A DNA stretch of 48,505 nt from assembly GCA_022360815.1 (NCBI GenBank), contig JAKSCC010000229.1, positions 1-48,505 on the forward strand. The letters run 5' to 3'. The notes beneath the pieces are model-generated. The model worked only from the letters and a program-made list of their open reading frames with translations. It made no database searches and was not told where the DNA came from. How positions within the stretch are numbered: position 1 is the first letter of the stretch; each line of letters begins with the position of its first letter. Source of the stretch: Desulfobacterales bacterium (GTDB lineage Bacteria; Desulfobacterota; Desulfobacteria; Desulfobacterales; Desulfolunaceae). The translations under genes were made by a program, and so were the position numbers. Shown piece after piece: positions 33,908 through 42,125 of this stretch.

Positions 33908-35587
33908 ATGACACCCTTTCTCAAAGGGCGACACCTTCTTCTTTGGGTCGCTTTCTTCATTCTCATTCTGCCCCTGCCCCTTCACGCAGCAAACACCACC
34001 GACACAGCGGCTCAAATGCAAAAAATTGAAGGTCTCACCCACCTTCTGGAGGCCATGACCCAGGTTCGGCGAGAGGTGGTGGCGGCACAAAAAGCTCTGG
34101 GCAGCAAGGAGTCCATTGGAAAGGAGACGTGGTACAGAGAACGCATTGATCATCTCACCCATCGCCTGATCACCCTTGAGGAGGGGTTTCAACAGCTGGC
34201 CACCGGCGTGGAGAAACACGTCGCCACGCCAAAAAACGATGGCCCCTCTTTTGAATGGAACCAAGAACTCAAAATACTCTTTGCCCCCCTTATTTCCGAA
34301 CTCAAAAGGCTCACGGCACGCCCCAGAGAGATCCAAACCCTAAAGGACCACCTCGAGTCGTATAACAAAGAACTCCTCCTCCTTTCACAGGCCCTTTCCA
34401 ACATTACACGCCTCAAAATGGCCAAAGGACTCTCGGAAAAACTCGACCAGGCTCTCTCCGAACTCTCTGATCATCTGGGGCATCGCAAGCAGGAGATCCT
34501 CTCCCTTAAACGTCTCGCCCAGATCAAACTCCAGGAGAAAGAGGGGGGAAGACCCAGCCTCTCCAAATCCCTTCAAGACTTTGCTCGCCTCTTCTTCAAG
34601 AGCCGAGGACGAAACTTTCTTATGGCCCTGGCGGTTCTCTTTGGAAGTCTCTTTGCCATGGGACGCATCCGCACCCTTATTGAGACACATAGCCGCCTTT
34701 ACCGTAAAGCCAAAACCCTTTATGCCCGTATTTTCGACCTCACCTACATGACCCTTACAGGCTTTATCGCTCTGGCCGCCACCATGGGCTCCCTCTACCT
34801 GGTGAGCGACTGGGTCCTCCTCTCCATTCTCTTTATTTTCGTCATTGGCCTGCTGTGGGCCTCAAAAGAGACGATTCCTAAACTCTGGGGGCAGATCCGC
34901 ATACTTCTCAACCTGGGAACGGTACGCGAGGGAGAGCGCTTGATTTATCAGGGAATTCCTTACCGTGTAGGAACCATCAACCTCTACACGGAACTTGTGA
35001 ACCCGGTTCTTCAAGGGGGCACACTGAGGCTTCCCCTCAAAGATTTTTTTGGCCTTCGCTCAAGGCCTTCTCACCCCGATGAGCCCTGGTTTCCATCCCA
35101 CGATGGAGAGTGGATTCTCCTCATCGATGGAACCCATGCCAGGGTTTTGACCCAAACCCCGGAATTTGTGACACTCAAAGAGCTGGGAGGTGCAAACCAA
35201 ACCCTTGCCACACCCCTCTACCTTCAAAAAGCCCCCCAGCGCCTCTCCCAGGGTTTCCGCATTGAACAACCCTTTCGCATCAGCCCGTCCCTTTCGAAAA
35301 AGCAGCTGCTTCACTTGCCCCAAACCCTTGCTCACGCCCTCTCTTTACATCTCACCCGCGAAGAGTGGTGCCCCCAAAACCTTCACGTGGGCCTGAAGCA
35401 AACCCAGCCATTCTGCCTTGAATTCTCCATTCTCGCCGATTTTCCGGGAGAACTCGCCTCCCAATACCCTCTCATTTTCCTTGCTATTCAAAGCAACTGT
35501 CTTGAAATCGCCCTAAATCAAGGGTGGGCACTGCCAGCCCATCATGTCGCCATATCCTCCGAAAAATCATCCGCCCTCACCCCATAA
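33908..35587 (+). CDS. MscS-like membrane protein with periplasmic coiled-coil domain
   Basis: The protein is 559 residues from the ATG at 33908 (GGGAG five bases before); a GTG at 33851 is less likely. A signal peptide (about 1-27) is followed by a helical coiled-coil domain (about 30-235), three membrane segments (about 245-265, 280-305 and 310-330), and a segment like the MscS beta domain: GTVREGERLIYQGIPYRVGTINLYTELVNPVLQGGTLRLPLKDF. The usual Gly/Ala-rich pore helix is not recognisable. The last 200 residues are unlike known MscS tails. A mechanosensitive role is inferred only. Confidence 0.65.
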   Translation: MTPFLKGRHLLLWVAFFILILPLPLHAANTTDTAAQMQKIEGLTHLLEAMTQVRREVVAAQKALGSKESIGKETWYRERIDHLTHRLITLEEGFQQLATGVEKHVATPKNDGPSFEWNQELKILFAPLISELKRLTARPREIQTLKDHLESYNKELLLLSQALSNITRLKMAKGLSEKLDQALSELSDHLGHRKQEILSLKRLAQIKLQEKEGGRPSLSKSLQDFARLFFKSRGRNFLMALAVLFGSLFAMGRIRTLIETHSRLYRKAKTLYARIFDLTYMTLTGFIALAATMGSLYLVSDWVLLSILFIFVIGLLWASKETIPKLWGQIRILLNLGTVREGERLIYQGIPYRVGTINLYTELVNPVLQGGTLRLPLKDFFGLRSRPSHPDEPWFPSHDGEWILLIDGTHARVLTQTPEFVTLKELGGANQTLATPLYLQKAPQRLSQGFRIEQPFRISPSLSKKQLLHLPQTLAHALSLHLTREEWCPQNLHVGLKQTQPFCLEFSILADFPGELASQYPLIFLAIQSNCLEIALNQGWALPAHHVAISSEKSSALTP

Positions 35588-35740
35588 ACAATCAGCGTGC
35601 ACCCCCACAAGAGATCCTCGACCAGCTTGACACCCCTCATCCAACACGAGCAGAGCAAAAAAAATACAAAAAAACAAGTTACTCAATATTTCTATCGCAT
35701 TGAATTAAAAAGGTAGTCCGTCAAAAAATGAGAAATAAAC

Positions 35741-35770
35741 TTGACAAAAAGCATACACTTTCCATAGCAT
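35741..35770 (+). promoter_or_regulatory. Promoter of the TetR regulator gene
   Basis: TTGACA (35741-35746) is followed after 18 bases by TAGCAT (35765-35770, 4 of 6). The inverted repeat at 35771-35784 begins directly after the -10. Confidence 0.55.
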
Positions 35771-35784
35771 TGAATGTATATTCA
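35771..35784 (+). promoter_or_regulatory. Putative TetR/FadR-like operator 1
   Basis: TGAA TGTATA TTCA directly follows the -10 box, where bound repressor would block initiation. The extended site TGAATGTATATTCATT agrees at 13 of 16 positions with TGAAGGGTTATTCATT before the Fe-S oxidoreductase gene (38807-38822). Confidence 0.55.
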
Positions 35785-35845
35785 TTTACTGCAACCACAT
35801 GGCTGGCCCGCCACAACACCTCTCCGGCGTGCCGATGGGAACTCT

Positions 35846-36442
35846 ATGAAATCAGACAAATACCATCTTATCATTGAAGCAGCCATCACCGTCTTTGCCA
35901 AGCAAGGGTACTACCAGACCACCGTGGCCCAGATAGCTCGTGAAGCCGGCGTCGCAGACGGCACCATCTACCTCTATTTCAAAAACAAAGAGGATATCCT
36001 CCTTCAAATATTTTCCTTCCGCGCCAAACAAATTTTCGACCGTTTTTACGAAGCCGTGGCCGAAGCCGAGCTTTCGGAAGAAAAACTGAGAAGCTTAATT
36101 CGCAGCCATCTCGAAGCGTTTCAGCAAGACAGAGGCCTCGCTGTGGTTTTTCAGTCCGAGTCCAGGCAAGTTCGAAAATCCGACGCCCTTACCGAGCAGA
36201 TCAATCAGATCTCCAAACAGTACCGCAACCTTATTGGTGAGATTGTAGAAAAAGGCCAAGATGAAGGCTTCATGCGCAAAGATCTCTACCTCGGACTGGT
36301 AAAACGGTTCGTTCTGGGGGCGGTTGAAGAGGTCATCAACACCTGGGTTCTGGCTGGCGGACGCTATGACCTGGTCTCCATGGCCGATCCGTTGGTGGAT
36401 CTTTGCATGCGCGGCATCGGTACCGGGAAAAAAAGCACCTAG
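35846..36442 (+). CDS. TetR/AcrR family regulator (FadR-like, probably of acyl-CoA metabolism)
   Basis: The protein is 198 residues from the ATG at 35846. The helix-turn-helix is at about 24-46 (TTVAQIAREAGVADGTIYLYFKNK). The C-terminal ligand domain resembles the TetR-type FadR proteins of Bacillus and relatives (LRSLIRSHLEAFQQDRGLAVVFQSESRQVRKS). Members of this group sense long-chain acyl-CoA and repress beta-oxidation genes. It lies just before an acyl-CoA dehydrogenase gene on the same strand, and its promoter carries the putative operator. Confidence 0.85.
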   Translation: MKSDKYHLIIEAAITVFAKQGYYQTTVAQIAREAGVADGTIYLYFKNKEDILLQIFSFRAKQIFDRFYEAVAEAELSEEKLRSLIRSHLEAFQQDRGLAVVFQSESRQVRKSDALTEQINQISKQYRNLIGEIVEKGQDEGFMRKDLYLGLVKRFVLGAVEEVINTWVLAGGRYDLVSMADPLVDLCMRGIGTGKKST

Positions 36443-36591
36443 TAACCCCTTTTATAGAGAATGGCTGGCAGTGCTTTGCACGTCGGCTTCGTTTATACAA
36501 GGGCTCCAAGGCAAAAAAGGCTGATCTACACTCAAACGTCAAAGAGCTCAAATCGATAAAACCTTAGGTTTCAGGAGAGAGAGGTTTAAGC

Positions 36592-38394
36592 ATGGCTCAA
36601 GTGATTTCCGAGCGCAGGGATGTGGAGTTTGTTCTTCATGAACAGTTTCAGGTGGAAGAGTTAAGCAAGCACGAGCGCTTCGCCGACTTTAACAAGAAAA
36701 CCGTCAACATGATCGTAGGCGAAGCAAGAAACTTGGCCATTAAAGAGCTTCTTCCTATCTGGAAAGAGGGAGATGAGCAGGGGTGCACGTTTGAAGGCGG
36801 CAAGGTGACCGTTCCGGAATCTTTCAAACGTGCCTACGATCTTTTCAACGAAGGCGAATGGCTCGCCATGAATGAAGACCCCATGTGGGGAGGCCAAGGC
36901 ATGCCCCATGTGGTAAGCCAGGCAGCCGCCGAATACTTTAACGGTGCCAACTACCCCTTTATGATGTATCCAGGCCTCACCCACGGCGCGGGCAAACTGG
37001 TGGAGACCTTCGGAACCGATGAGCAAAAAACTCTCTACCTCAAAAAGCTCTACTCTGGCCAGTGGGGCGGCACCATGCTTCTCACCGAGCCCTGTGCGGG
37101 CTCTGACGTTGGCGCCCTTGAAACGATTGCCACACGTAACGCAGACGGCACCTTTTCCATCAGCGGCTCCAAAATCTTCATCTCGGGTGGCGAGCATGAA
37201 ATGGTGGAGAACATCATCCATCCAGTTCTTGCCAGAATCGAAGGCGCTCCAGCTGGAACCCGCGGCATCAGCCTCTTTCTCGTCCCCAAATACCGCCTTA
37301 AAGAAGACGGCAGTCCCGGCGAGTTCAACGACGTGGTCTGCACCGGCATCGAACACAAAATGGGCATCCACGGAAACTGCACCTGCTCCCTCACCCTGGG
37401 CGGCAAGGGCGAGTGCATCGGCACCCTTCTGGGCGAAGAGAACAAGGGCATGGCCCACATGTTTCTCATGATGAACGAAGCGCGCCTCCTCGTGGGCATG
37501 CAAGGATTTGCCTGTGCCTCGGCTGCCTACATGTATGCTGTGGATTACGCCAAACAGCGCGTTCAGGGTGCCAACCTCACCAAGCCCAAAGATGGCGGGG
37601 TTCCCATCATCCAGCACCCCGACGTGCGCCGACAGCTCCTCACCATGAAAGCCTATGTGGAAGCCATGCGAAGCACCCTCTACTATGTGGGGCTCTGCCG
37701 GGACCACATGCACACCGCAGAGACAGACGACGAAAAAGAGATGTACGCCGGCCTCATCGAAATCCTCACCCCGGTGGCCAAAGGGTATGTCACCGACCGC
37801 GCCTTTGAGATGTGCAGCCAGGCGGTTCAGGTTTACGGCGGGTACGGGTTTATTGAGGAGTACCCCGTTTCCCAACTTCTGGGTGACTGCCGCATCACCC
37901 TGATCTACGAGGGCACCAACGGCATTCAGGCCATGGACCTTTTGGGCAGAAAGCTTGGCATGAAAAAAGGGAAGATTTTCATGGACCTCATGGGCCAAAT
38001 CAGCAAAACCGTGGCCCAGGCCAAAGAGGTCGAAAACCTTGCCCCCTTTGCAGCGCGCGTTGACAACTCGCTTAAAAAGCTCGGCGAAGTGGCCATGCAC
38101 ATGGGAAAAACCGCCATGAGCGAAAAGGTGCTGAACGCCTTCTCGTTTGCTCACCCCTTCCTGGATATCACCGGCGATGTGGTCATGGCCTGGATGCTTC
38201 TCTGGCGCGGTGTGGCAGCCGCCAAGGGCCTCGAAAAAGCCAAAAAGAAAGACCTGGCCTTCTATGAGGGGCAGCTCAAGAGCCTCGACTTCTTTACCGG
38301 ATGTGTTTTGCCTGTCTCTGAAGGAAAAATGGAGATGATCAAGGCCACCAACGAAGCCATCATGGATATTTCCGAGGATTCGTTCATCTGTTAA
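36592..38394 (+). CDS. Acyl-CoA dehydrogenase (long form)
   Basis: The FAD enzyme oxidises acyl-CoA to trans-2-enoyl-CoA and passes electrons to ETF. The 600-residue protein shows LTEPCAGSDVG (164-174), GSKIFISGGEH, FLVPKY, KMGIHGNCTCSL, EARLLVGMQGFA and QVYGGYGFIEEYPVSQLLGDCRITLIYEGTNGIQAMDLLGRKL with the catalytic base Glu440. About 150 residues follow the core, typical of the long AcdA/FadE-like subgroup in Desulfobacterota. Chain-length preference cannot be told. It is 150 bases after the regulator gene and ends at a strong terminator. Confidence 0.93.
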   Translation: MAQVISERRDVEFVLHEQFQVEELSKHERFADFNKKTVNMIVGEARNLAIKELLPIWKEGDEQGCTFEGGKVTVPESFKRAYDLFNEGEWLAMNEDPMWGGQGMPHVVSQAAAEYFNGANYPFMMYPGLTHGAGKLVETFGTDEQKTLYLKKLYSGQWGGTMLLTEPCAGSDVGALETIATRNADGTFSISGSKIFISGGEHEMVENIIHPVLARIEGAPAGTRGISLFLVPKYRLKEDGSPGEFNDVVCTGIEHKMGIHGNCTCSLTLGGKGECIGTLLGEENKGMAHMFLMMNEARLLVGMQGFACASAAYMYAVDYAKQRVQGANLTKPKDGGVPIIQHPDVRRQLLTMKAYVEAMRSTLYYVGLCRDHMHTAETDDEKEMYAGLIEILTPVAKGYVTDRAFEMCSQAVQVYGGYGFIEEYPVSQLLGDCRITLIYEGTNGIQAMDLLGRKLGMKKGKIFMDLMGQISKTVAQAKEVENLAPFAARVDNSLKKLGEVAMHMGKTAMSEKVLNAFSFAHPFLDITGDVVMAWMLLWRGVAAAKGLEKAKKKDLAFYEGQLKSLDFFTGCVLPVSEGKMEMIKATNEAIMDISEDSFIC

Positions 38395-38445
38395 GGGCAA
38401 AAAACCTGCGCAAGCGGCAAGGCGCCAAAGCGTTCATTGATAAGA

Positions 38446-38475
38446 AAGGGTCGGCAGAGTGTCGGCCCTTTTTTG
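38446..38475 (+). terminator. Terminator after the acyl-CoA dehydrogenase gene
   Basis: The stem GGGTCGGC/TGTCGGCCC-type (two G-T pairs, very short loop) is followed by six T. Confidence 0.8.
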
Positions 38476-38777
38476 CTCAAAATGAGCTTTACAAAACCAC
38501 CTGAAGTACAAAATGAGTAAATCACCACTGCCAAACAACCAGAGATTGCTCCTTGTATGGGAGCAAGAACCCCTTAAAAAGGGGCTTCAGCCGCTTTTTG
38601 GTGAGAAAGTGAGACATTGGAAAATCAAGGGTGAATTTTGAGGTATACCTAACTTGTTTGATTATATCTTGCTATACTACATAAAGCCCGAAACAGTATG
38701 ACTCACACAAGATGCAGATGGGCATTTTTGCCTGCATTGCAGAAAGCTTACATTTAAAAAGCCTGATACTTTTTTAC

Positions 38778-38806
38778 TTGACGAGACAGGGTTTGTAATC
38801 TACATT
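38778..38806 (+). promoter_or_regulatory. Promoter of the ETF:quinone oxidoreductase gene
   Basis: TTGACG (38778-38783) and TACATT (38801-38806) are spaced by 17 bases. The inverted repeat at 38807-38820 follows immediately. Confidence 0.6.
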
Positions 38807-38820
38807 TGAAGGGTTATTCA
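38807..38820 (+). promoter_or_regulatory. Putative TetR/FadR-like operator 2
   Basis: TGAA GGGTTA TTCA directly after the -10 box matches operator 1 (35771-35784) in arms, spacing and promoter position. Confidence 0.55.
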
Positions 38821-38910
38821 TTTTGATAATGGAGTAAAATAGCACGATTACTATGTGCTATTTGAGGATATTGTATTTTTTTAAACTAAGGGAGAGAGGG
38901 AAAGCTAAGT

Positions 38911-40977
38911 ATGGAACATCTCATTTCACCTGCCCATTCAATGATTTTGGGATTTATCCCTGGATGGCTCATTTCATTTCTCTATGTGGTTGTGGGTGTG
39001 GGTCTTTTCGCCTACATCATGGCAAAGCGTTTGGCGCCCCTCGTCAAGGCCGCGCCTGACAACAGCCGATTTGGAAACATTCCATCCCGCTTCAAGAACG
39101 TCCTTGTGGTCTGGCTCGGCCAGATCAAGCAGCCCCGCTACATGTTCGCTGGCGTTCTTCACATCATCATCTTCTTCGGATTCCTGACCCTGGGTGTACG
39201 CACCTGCTCCTTGGTGGTCATTGGCATGTTCCAGGACTTTGCCTTGCCTGGCCTTGCCCCTGACCAGCCCATTGGCGCCGTCTACAACGTACTCAAAGAT
39301 TATGCCGCCACCTTCGTCTTCTTTGCATGCCTTGTGGCTGCTATCCGCAGAGGCGTCTTCAAGCCTGCGCGCTACGCTGTGCCTGAAAAATACGGCCACG
39401 ATCACACCGCAGAGGCAGTTTTTGTCTGCTGCATCATCATGGGCCTGATGGTCACCGAAAGCCTTTTTGAGGCCGCTCTGGTTGCCGCGGGTCACGACGC
39501 CTTCATGGCGCCCCTGACCCTTGCATGGACCTTCTCTCACATTCTCTCCGGGGCATCCCATGGAACCCTTCAGTTCCTCCATGTGATCTCCTATTATGCC
39601 CACGACACCCTCTTCTTCTTCTTCCTCTGTTTTCTCCCCTTGGGAAAACACTTCCACGTCATCACCTCGCTTTTCAACGTGCTCTTCATGCGCGTTCAGC
39701 GTGGCAACATCAAGCCTGTGGTTTACGGTATCTCCGCTGAAGGCCTTGATGACCTGGAATCTTTCGGCGTCAAGAAGATCGAAGACTTCACCTGGAAGCA
39801 CATGCTGGATTTCTATTCATGCGCCGACTGTGGCCGGTGCTCCGATCAGTGTCCCGCAAACCTCGTAAAGCGTCCGCTCTCACCCCGATTTATCACCATC
39901 AAAGCCAGGGATTACATGTTTAAAAACTACCCCCTGCGCGGCGATTTGAAAAAGAGCGAGCCCCTTGTCGGTACCATCTACGAAGCCGACGAAATCTGGT
40001 CTTGCACCACCTGTGGCGCCTGTGAGCAAGAGTGCCCCCTGGGCATCGAATACATCGACAAAATTGTCGACCTGCGCCGCGGTCTCGTGGACGAAGGCGA
40101 AGTTCCCCAGACACTCCAGAAGCCCATGAAGGCCCTTGGCAAGCGTGGCAACCCCTGGGGCAAAGTGGAAAAGAAGCGTGCCGACTGGACCAAAGACAAA
40201 GAGTTTGCCGAAGAGTGCCAGGTCAAGATCATGGACAACGGCGACACCAGCGACACCCTCTACTTCGTCGACTCCATCACCAGCTACGACGACCGCATGG
40301 TCAACATCGCCAAGTGCACCTCAAAAATCCTTGATGCAGCCAATGAAGAGTTCTTCATTATCGGCAAGCAAGAAAAAGACAGTGGCAATGAGGTGGTTCG
40401 TTTTGGTGAAGAGATGCTCTTCCAGCAACTCAAAGAGCAAAACGTTGACGTGATCAAGGAGTCCGGTGCCAAAAAGATCATCGCCTCCGACCCCCATGCC
40501 TACAACGCCCTGAAAAACGATTACCCCGAGCTGGACCTGCCTGTGGAACACATCTCTGAGGTTATCGTCAAGAAGGTCAAAGACGGCACCATCAAGCTCA
40601 AGCCCATTGAAGACGCCAGCAAGGTCTACACCTACCATGACCCCTGCTACCTCGGTCGCCACAACGGCATCTACGACGATCCCCGTGACGCCATGGCAGC
40701 CATTCCCGGCATTCAGATGGTTGAGATGGCCAAAAACCGAGACCGATCTCTCTGCTGCAGCGGCGGCGGGCTCATGCTCTTCTACGAGCCCCACGAAGAG
40801 GAGCGTATGGCGGTTCTTCGTGTGCAGATGGCCCACGAAGCAGGCGCCAACGTCATCGTCTGTGCTTGCCCCTTCTGCATGGTCAACATGGAAGATGCCA
40901 TCAAGGTAGCTGGCCTGGACGACCAGATGGAAGCCATTGAGCTCACCGAGCTCATTGATCAGCACATGGAAAAATAG
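38911..40977 (+). CDS. Membrane Fe-S ETF:(mena)quinone oxidoreductase (EMO-type, cytochrome b plus CCG domains)
   Basis: The 688-residue protein passes electrons between reduced ETF and the membrane quinone pool. Residues 1-260 form a NarI-like cytochrome b part with about six membrane segments and His residues fit for haem b. Two 4Fe-4S motifs follow: CADCGRCSDQCP (Cys304, 307, 310, 314) and CTTCGACEQECP (Cys365, 368, 371, 375). The second CCG domain is canonical: DPCYLGR (Cys579), CCSGGG (615-616) and CPFC (653-656). In the first CCG-like region (about 465-505), QEKDSGNEVVRFGEE has no Cys at the usual place. The etfBA genes 360 bases downstream support the role. The assignment rests on known EMO proteins of syntrophs and Geobacter. 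Confidence 0.88.
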   Translation: MEHLISPAHSMILGFIPGWLISFLYVVVGVGLFAYIMAKRLAPLVKAAPDNSRFGNIPSRFKNVLVVWLGQIKQPRYMFAGVLHIIIFFGFLTLGVRTCSLVVIGMFQDFALPGLAPDQPIGAVYNVLKDYAATFVFFACLVAAIRRGVFKPARYAVPEKYGHDHTAEAVFVCCIIMGLMVTESLFEAALVAAGHDAFMAPLTLAWTFSHILSGASHGTLQFLHVISYYAHDTLFFFFLCFLPLGKHFHVITSLFNVLFMRVQRGNIKPVVYGISAEGLDDLESFGVKKIEDFTWKHMLDFYSCADCGRCSDQCPANLVKRPLSPRFITIKARDYMFKNYPLRGDLKKSEPLVGTIYEADEIWSCTTCGACEQECPLGIEYIDKIVDLRRGLVDEGEVPQTLQKPMKALGKRGNPWGKVEKKRADWTKDKEFAEECQVKIMDNGDTSDTLYFVDSITSYDDRMVNIAKCTSKILDAANEEFFIIGKQEKDSGNEVVRFGEEMLFQQLKEQNVDVIKESGAKKIIASDPHAYNALKNDYPELDLPVEHISEVIVKKVKDGTIKLKPIEDASKVYTYHDPCYLGRHNGIYDDPRDAMAAIPGIQMVEMAKNRDRSLCCSGGGLMLFYEPHEEERMAVLRVQMAHEAGANVIVCACPFCMVNMEDAIKVAGLDDQMEAIELTELIDQHMEK

Positions 40978-41336
40978 ATAAAAAAGGCGCGCCTTTGATG
41001 CTTCTAAACATGAAGTGATTTGGCAACCGCTATGTCTATATCGAGCAACCTGACAACCAAAATGGGGTGGATCCATCTCACCCCATGTATATTCCTTAGA
41101 ATCATCTCTCCAATGACGTCCGCTTTGCCGCGTCAAGGGAGAAGCGAAAGCTGTATTAAGATGGCGTCGTAGAAAGGGAAAGCATCTCGACGCGACACCC
41201 ACATTATCGTGGGAAGAAGCGAAACAGATGCCCAAAGGTTATAGGCCACTATGACACAAGCGGACTTTTTGCGAGGTCATCACTAATAAAAATTCGATAA
41301 CGATTCGGGTGTATATTAACTTTTTGGGAGGAAAAC
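40978..41336. other. Intergenic region between the oxidoreductase and etfB
   Basis: The stretch holds a perfect 14-base palindrome AAAGGCGCGCCTTT (40983-40996), just after the stop, a hairpin GGGGTG/CACCCC near 41075-41095, the palindrome-bounded element copy B (41160-41281), and a short AT-rich stretch with TATATT before etfB. No gene was recognised. Confidence 0.4.
41160..41281. repeat. Palindrome-bounded intergenic element, copy B
   Basis: The right arm 41263-41281 reads GACTTTTTGCGAGGTCATC. The left arm from 41160 (GATGGCGTCGTAGAAAG) is its inverted copy with 4 mismatches in 17. An internal stem GCGTCG/CGACGC is also possible. The arms match those of copy A at 30367-30462. Confidence 0.55.
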
Positions 41337-42125
41337 ATGGAAATCTTAGTATGTGTTAAGAGAGTTCCCGACTCGGCCGAAAACGAGATCGAAATGAACG
41401 CCGAAGGCAACGACATCGAGCGTGACGATCTGGTTTACTCCGTGAACGAATGGGACAACTACGCAGTGGAAGAGGCGATTCAGATTGTGGATCGTGTCGG
41501 CGGTTCCGTAACCGTGGTTACCGTGGGTGATGATGAGTCTGACGAAGTGCTCCGCCGCGAAATGGCCATGGGCGCCTCCAAAGGCATCCTCCTTACTGAC
41601 GACGCTTTTGAAGGCTCCGACTGCAAAGGCATTGCCACCGTCCTTAAAGGATGCGTTGAAAAAGGCAACTACGACCTGATCATGACCGGTGCCCAGGCCG
41701 ACGAAGGAGCAGGCGCTGTAGGCGGCATGCTCGCAGCCATGCTCGACTACCCCTATGCCTCTCTTGTGAACAAAGTCGAAGAGGGTGACGGCAAACTCAC
41801 CATCGGCCGTGAGATCGAAGGCGGCAACCAGGAGATGAACGAAATTTCACTTCCTTGTGTTCTCTCCATTCAGACCGGTATCAACGAGCCCCGCTACGTA
41901 GGTATTCGAGGTATCCGCCAGGTCTCTGGCGTTGAGATCCCTGAATTTGGCGCAGCCGATCTGGGCGTAGACGCAGCAGCTGTTGGCGAAGAAGGTGCCA
42001 AGGTCAAAAAGATCGATTACTTCGTTCCCGAGTCCGGTGACGGTGCTGAAATGCTTGAGGGCAGCACAGAAGAGATCATCGAAAAACTCATTGAAATCCT
42101 TAAGGCGAATGGAGGGCTTCAGTAA
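41337..42125 (+). CDS. etfB: Electron transfer flavoprotein beta subunit
   Basis: EtfB binds AMP (or FAD in bifurcating forms) and the adenine-nucleotide-alpha-hydrolase-like fold pairs with EtfA. The 262-residue protein starts MEILVCVKRVPDSAENEIEMN, with VNEWDNYAVEEAIQI, VTVGDDESDEVLRREMAMGA, LIMTGAQADEGAGAVGGMLA and GREIEGGNQEMNEISLPCVLSIQTGINEPRY. GGGAGG precedes the ATG. It overlaps etfA by one base (TAATG), so the subunits are translated together. Its partner enzymes, the acyl-CoA dehydrogenase and the quinone oxidoreductase, lie upstream. Confidence 0.96.
   Translation: MEILVCVKRVPDSAENEIEMNAEGNDIERDDLVYSVNEWDNYAVEEAIQIVDRVGGSVTVVTVGDDESDEVLRREMAMGASKGILLTDDAFEGSDCKGIATVLKGCVEKGNYDLIMTGAQADEGAGAVGGMLAAMLDYPYASLVNKVEEGDGKLTIGREIEGGNQEMNEISLPCVLSIQTGINEPRYVGIRGIRQVSGVEIPEFGAADLGVDAAAVGEEGAKVKKIDYFVPESGDGAEMLEGSTEEIIEKLIEILKANGGLQ

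Larger units (their letters stand above)
38395..38910. other. Intergenic region before the ETF:quinone oxidoreductase gene
   Basis: The region holds the terminator of the acyl-CoA dehydrogenase gene, a hairpin TTGCTCC/GGGAGCAA and a stem CCCCTT/AAGGGG near 38545-38590, a hairpin ATGCA...TGCAT near 38710-38740, then the promoter and operator of the next gene. CAAAATGAG is repeated directly, 31 bases apart, near 38478 and 38509. No gene was found. Confidence 0.4.

Noticed and set aside
36661..38400. Open frame of 579 codons on the minus strand opposite the acyl-CoA dehydrogenase gene
   Set aside because: It mirrors the real gene's codon bias (few stops on the complementary frame), has no ribosome binding site and resembles no family. 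The plus-strand gene has all acyl-CoA dehydrogenase motifs.
41050..41230. Known riboswitch between the quinone oxidoreductase and etfB
   Set aside because: Several stems can be drawn, but none has the conserved sequence of a family I know; most of the structure is explained by the repeat element.
41263..41281. Arm of element B as an operator for etfB
   Set aside because: It is unlike the TGAA-N6-TTCA sites of the acyl-CoA module and matches the repeat arms at 30367-30462 instead.
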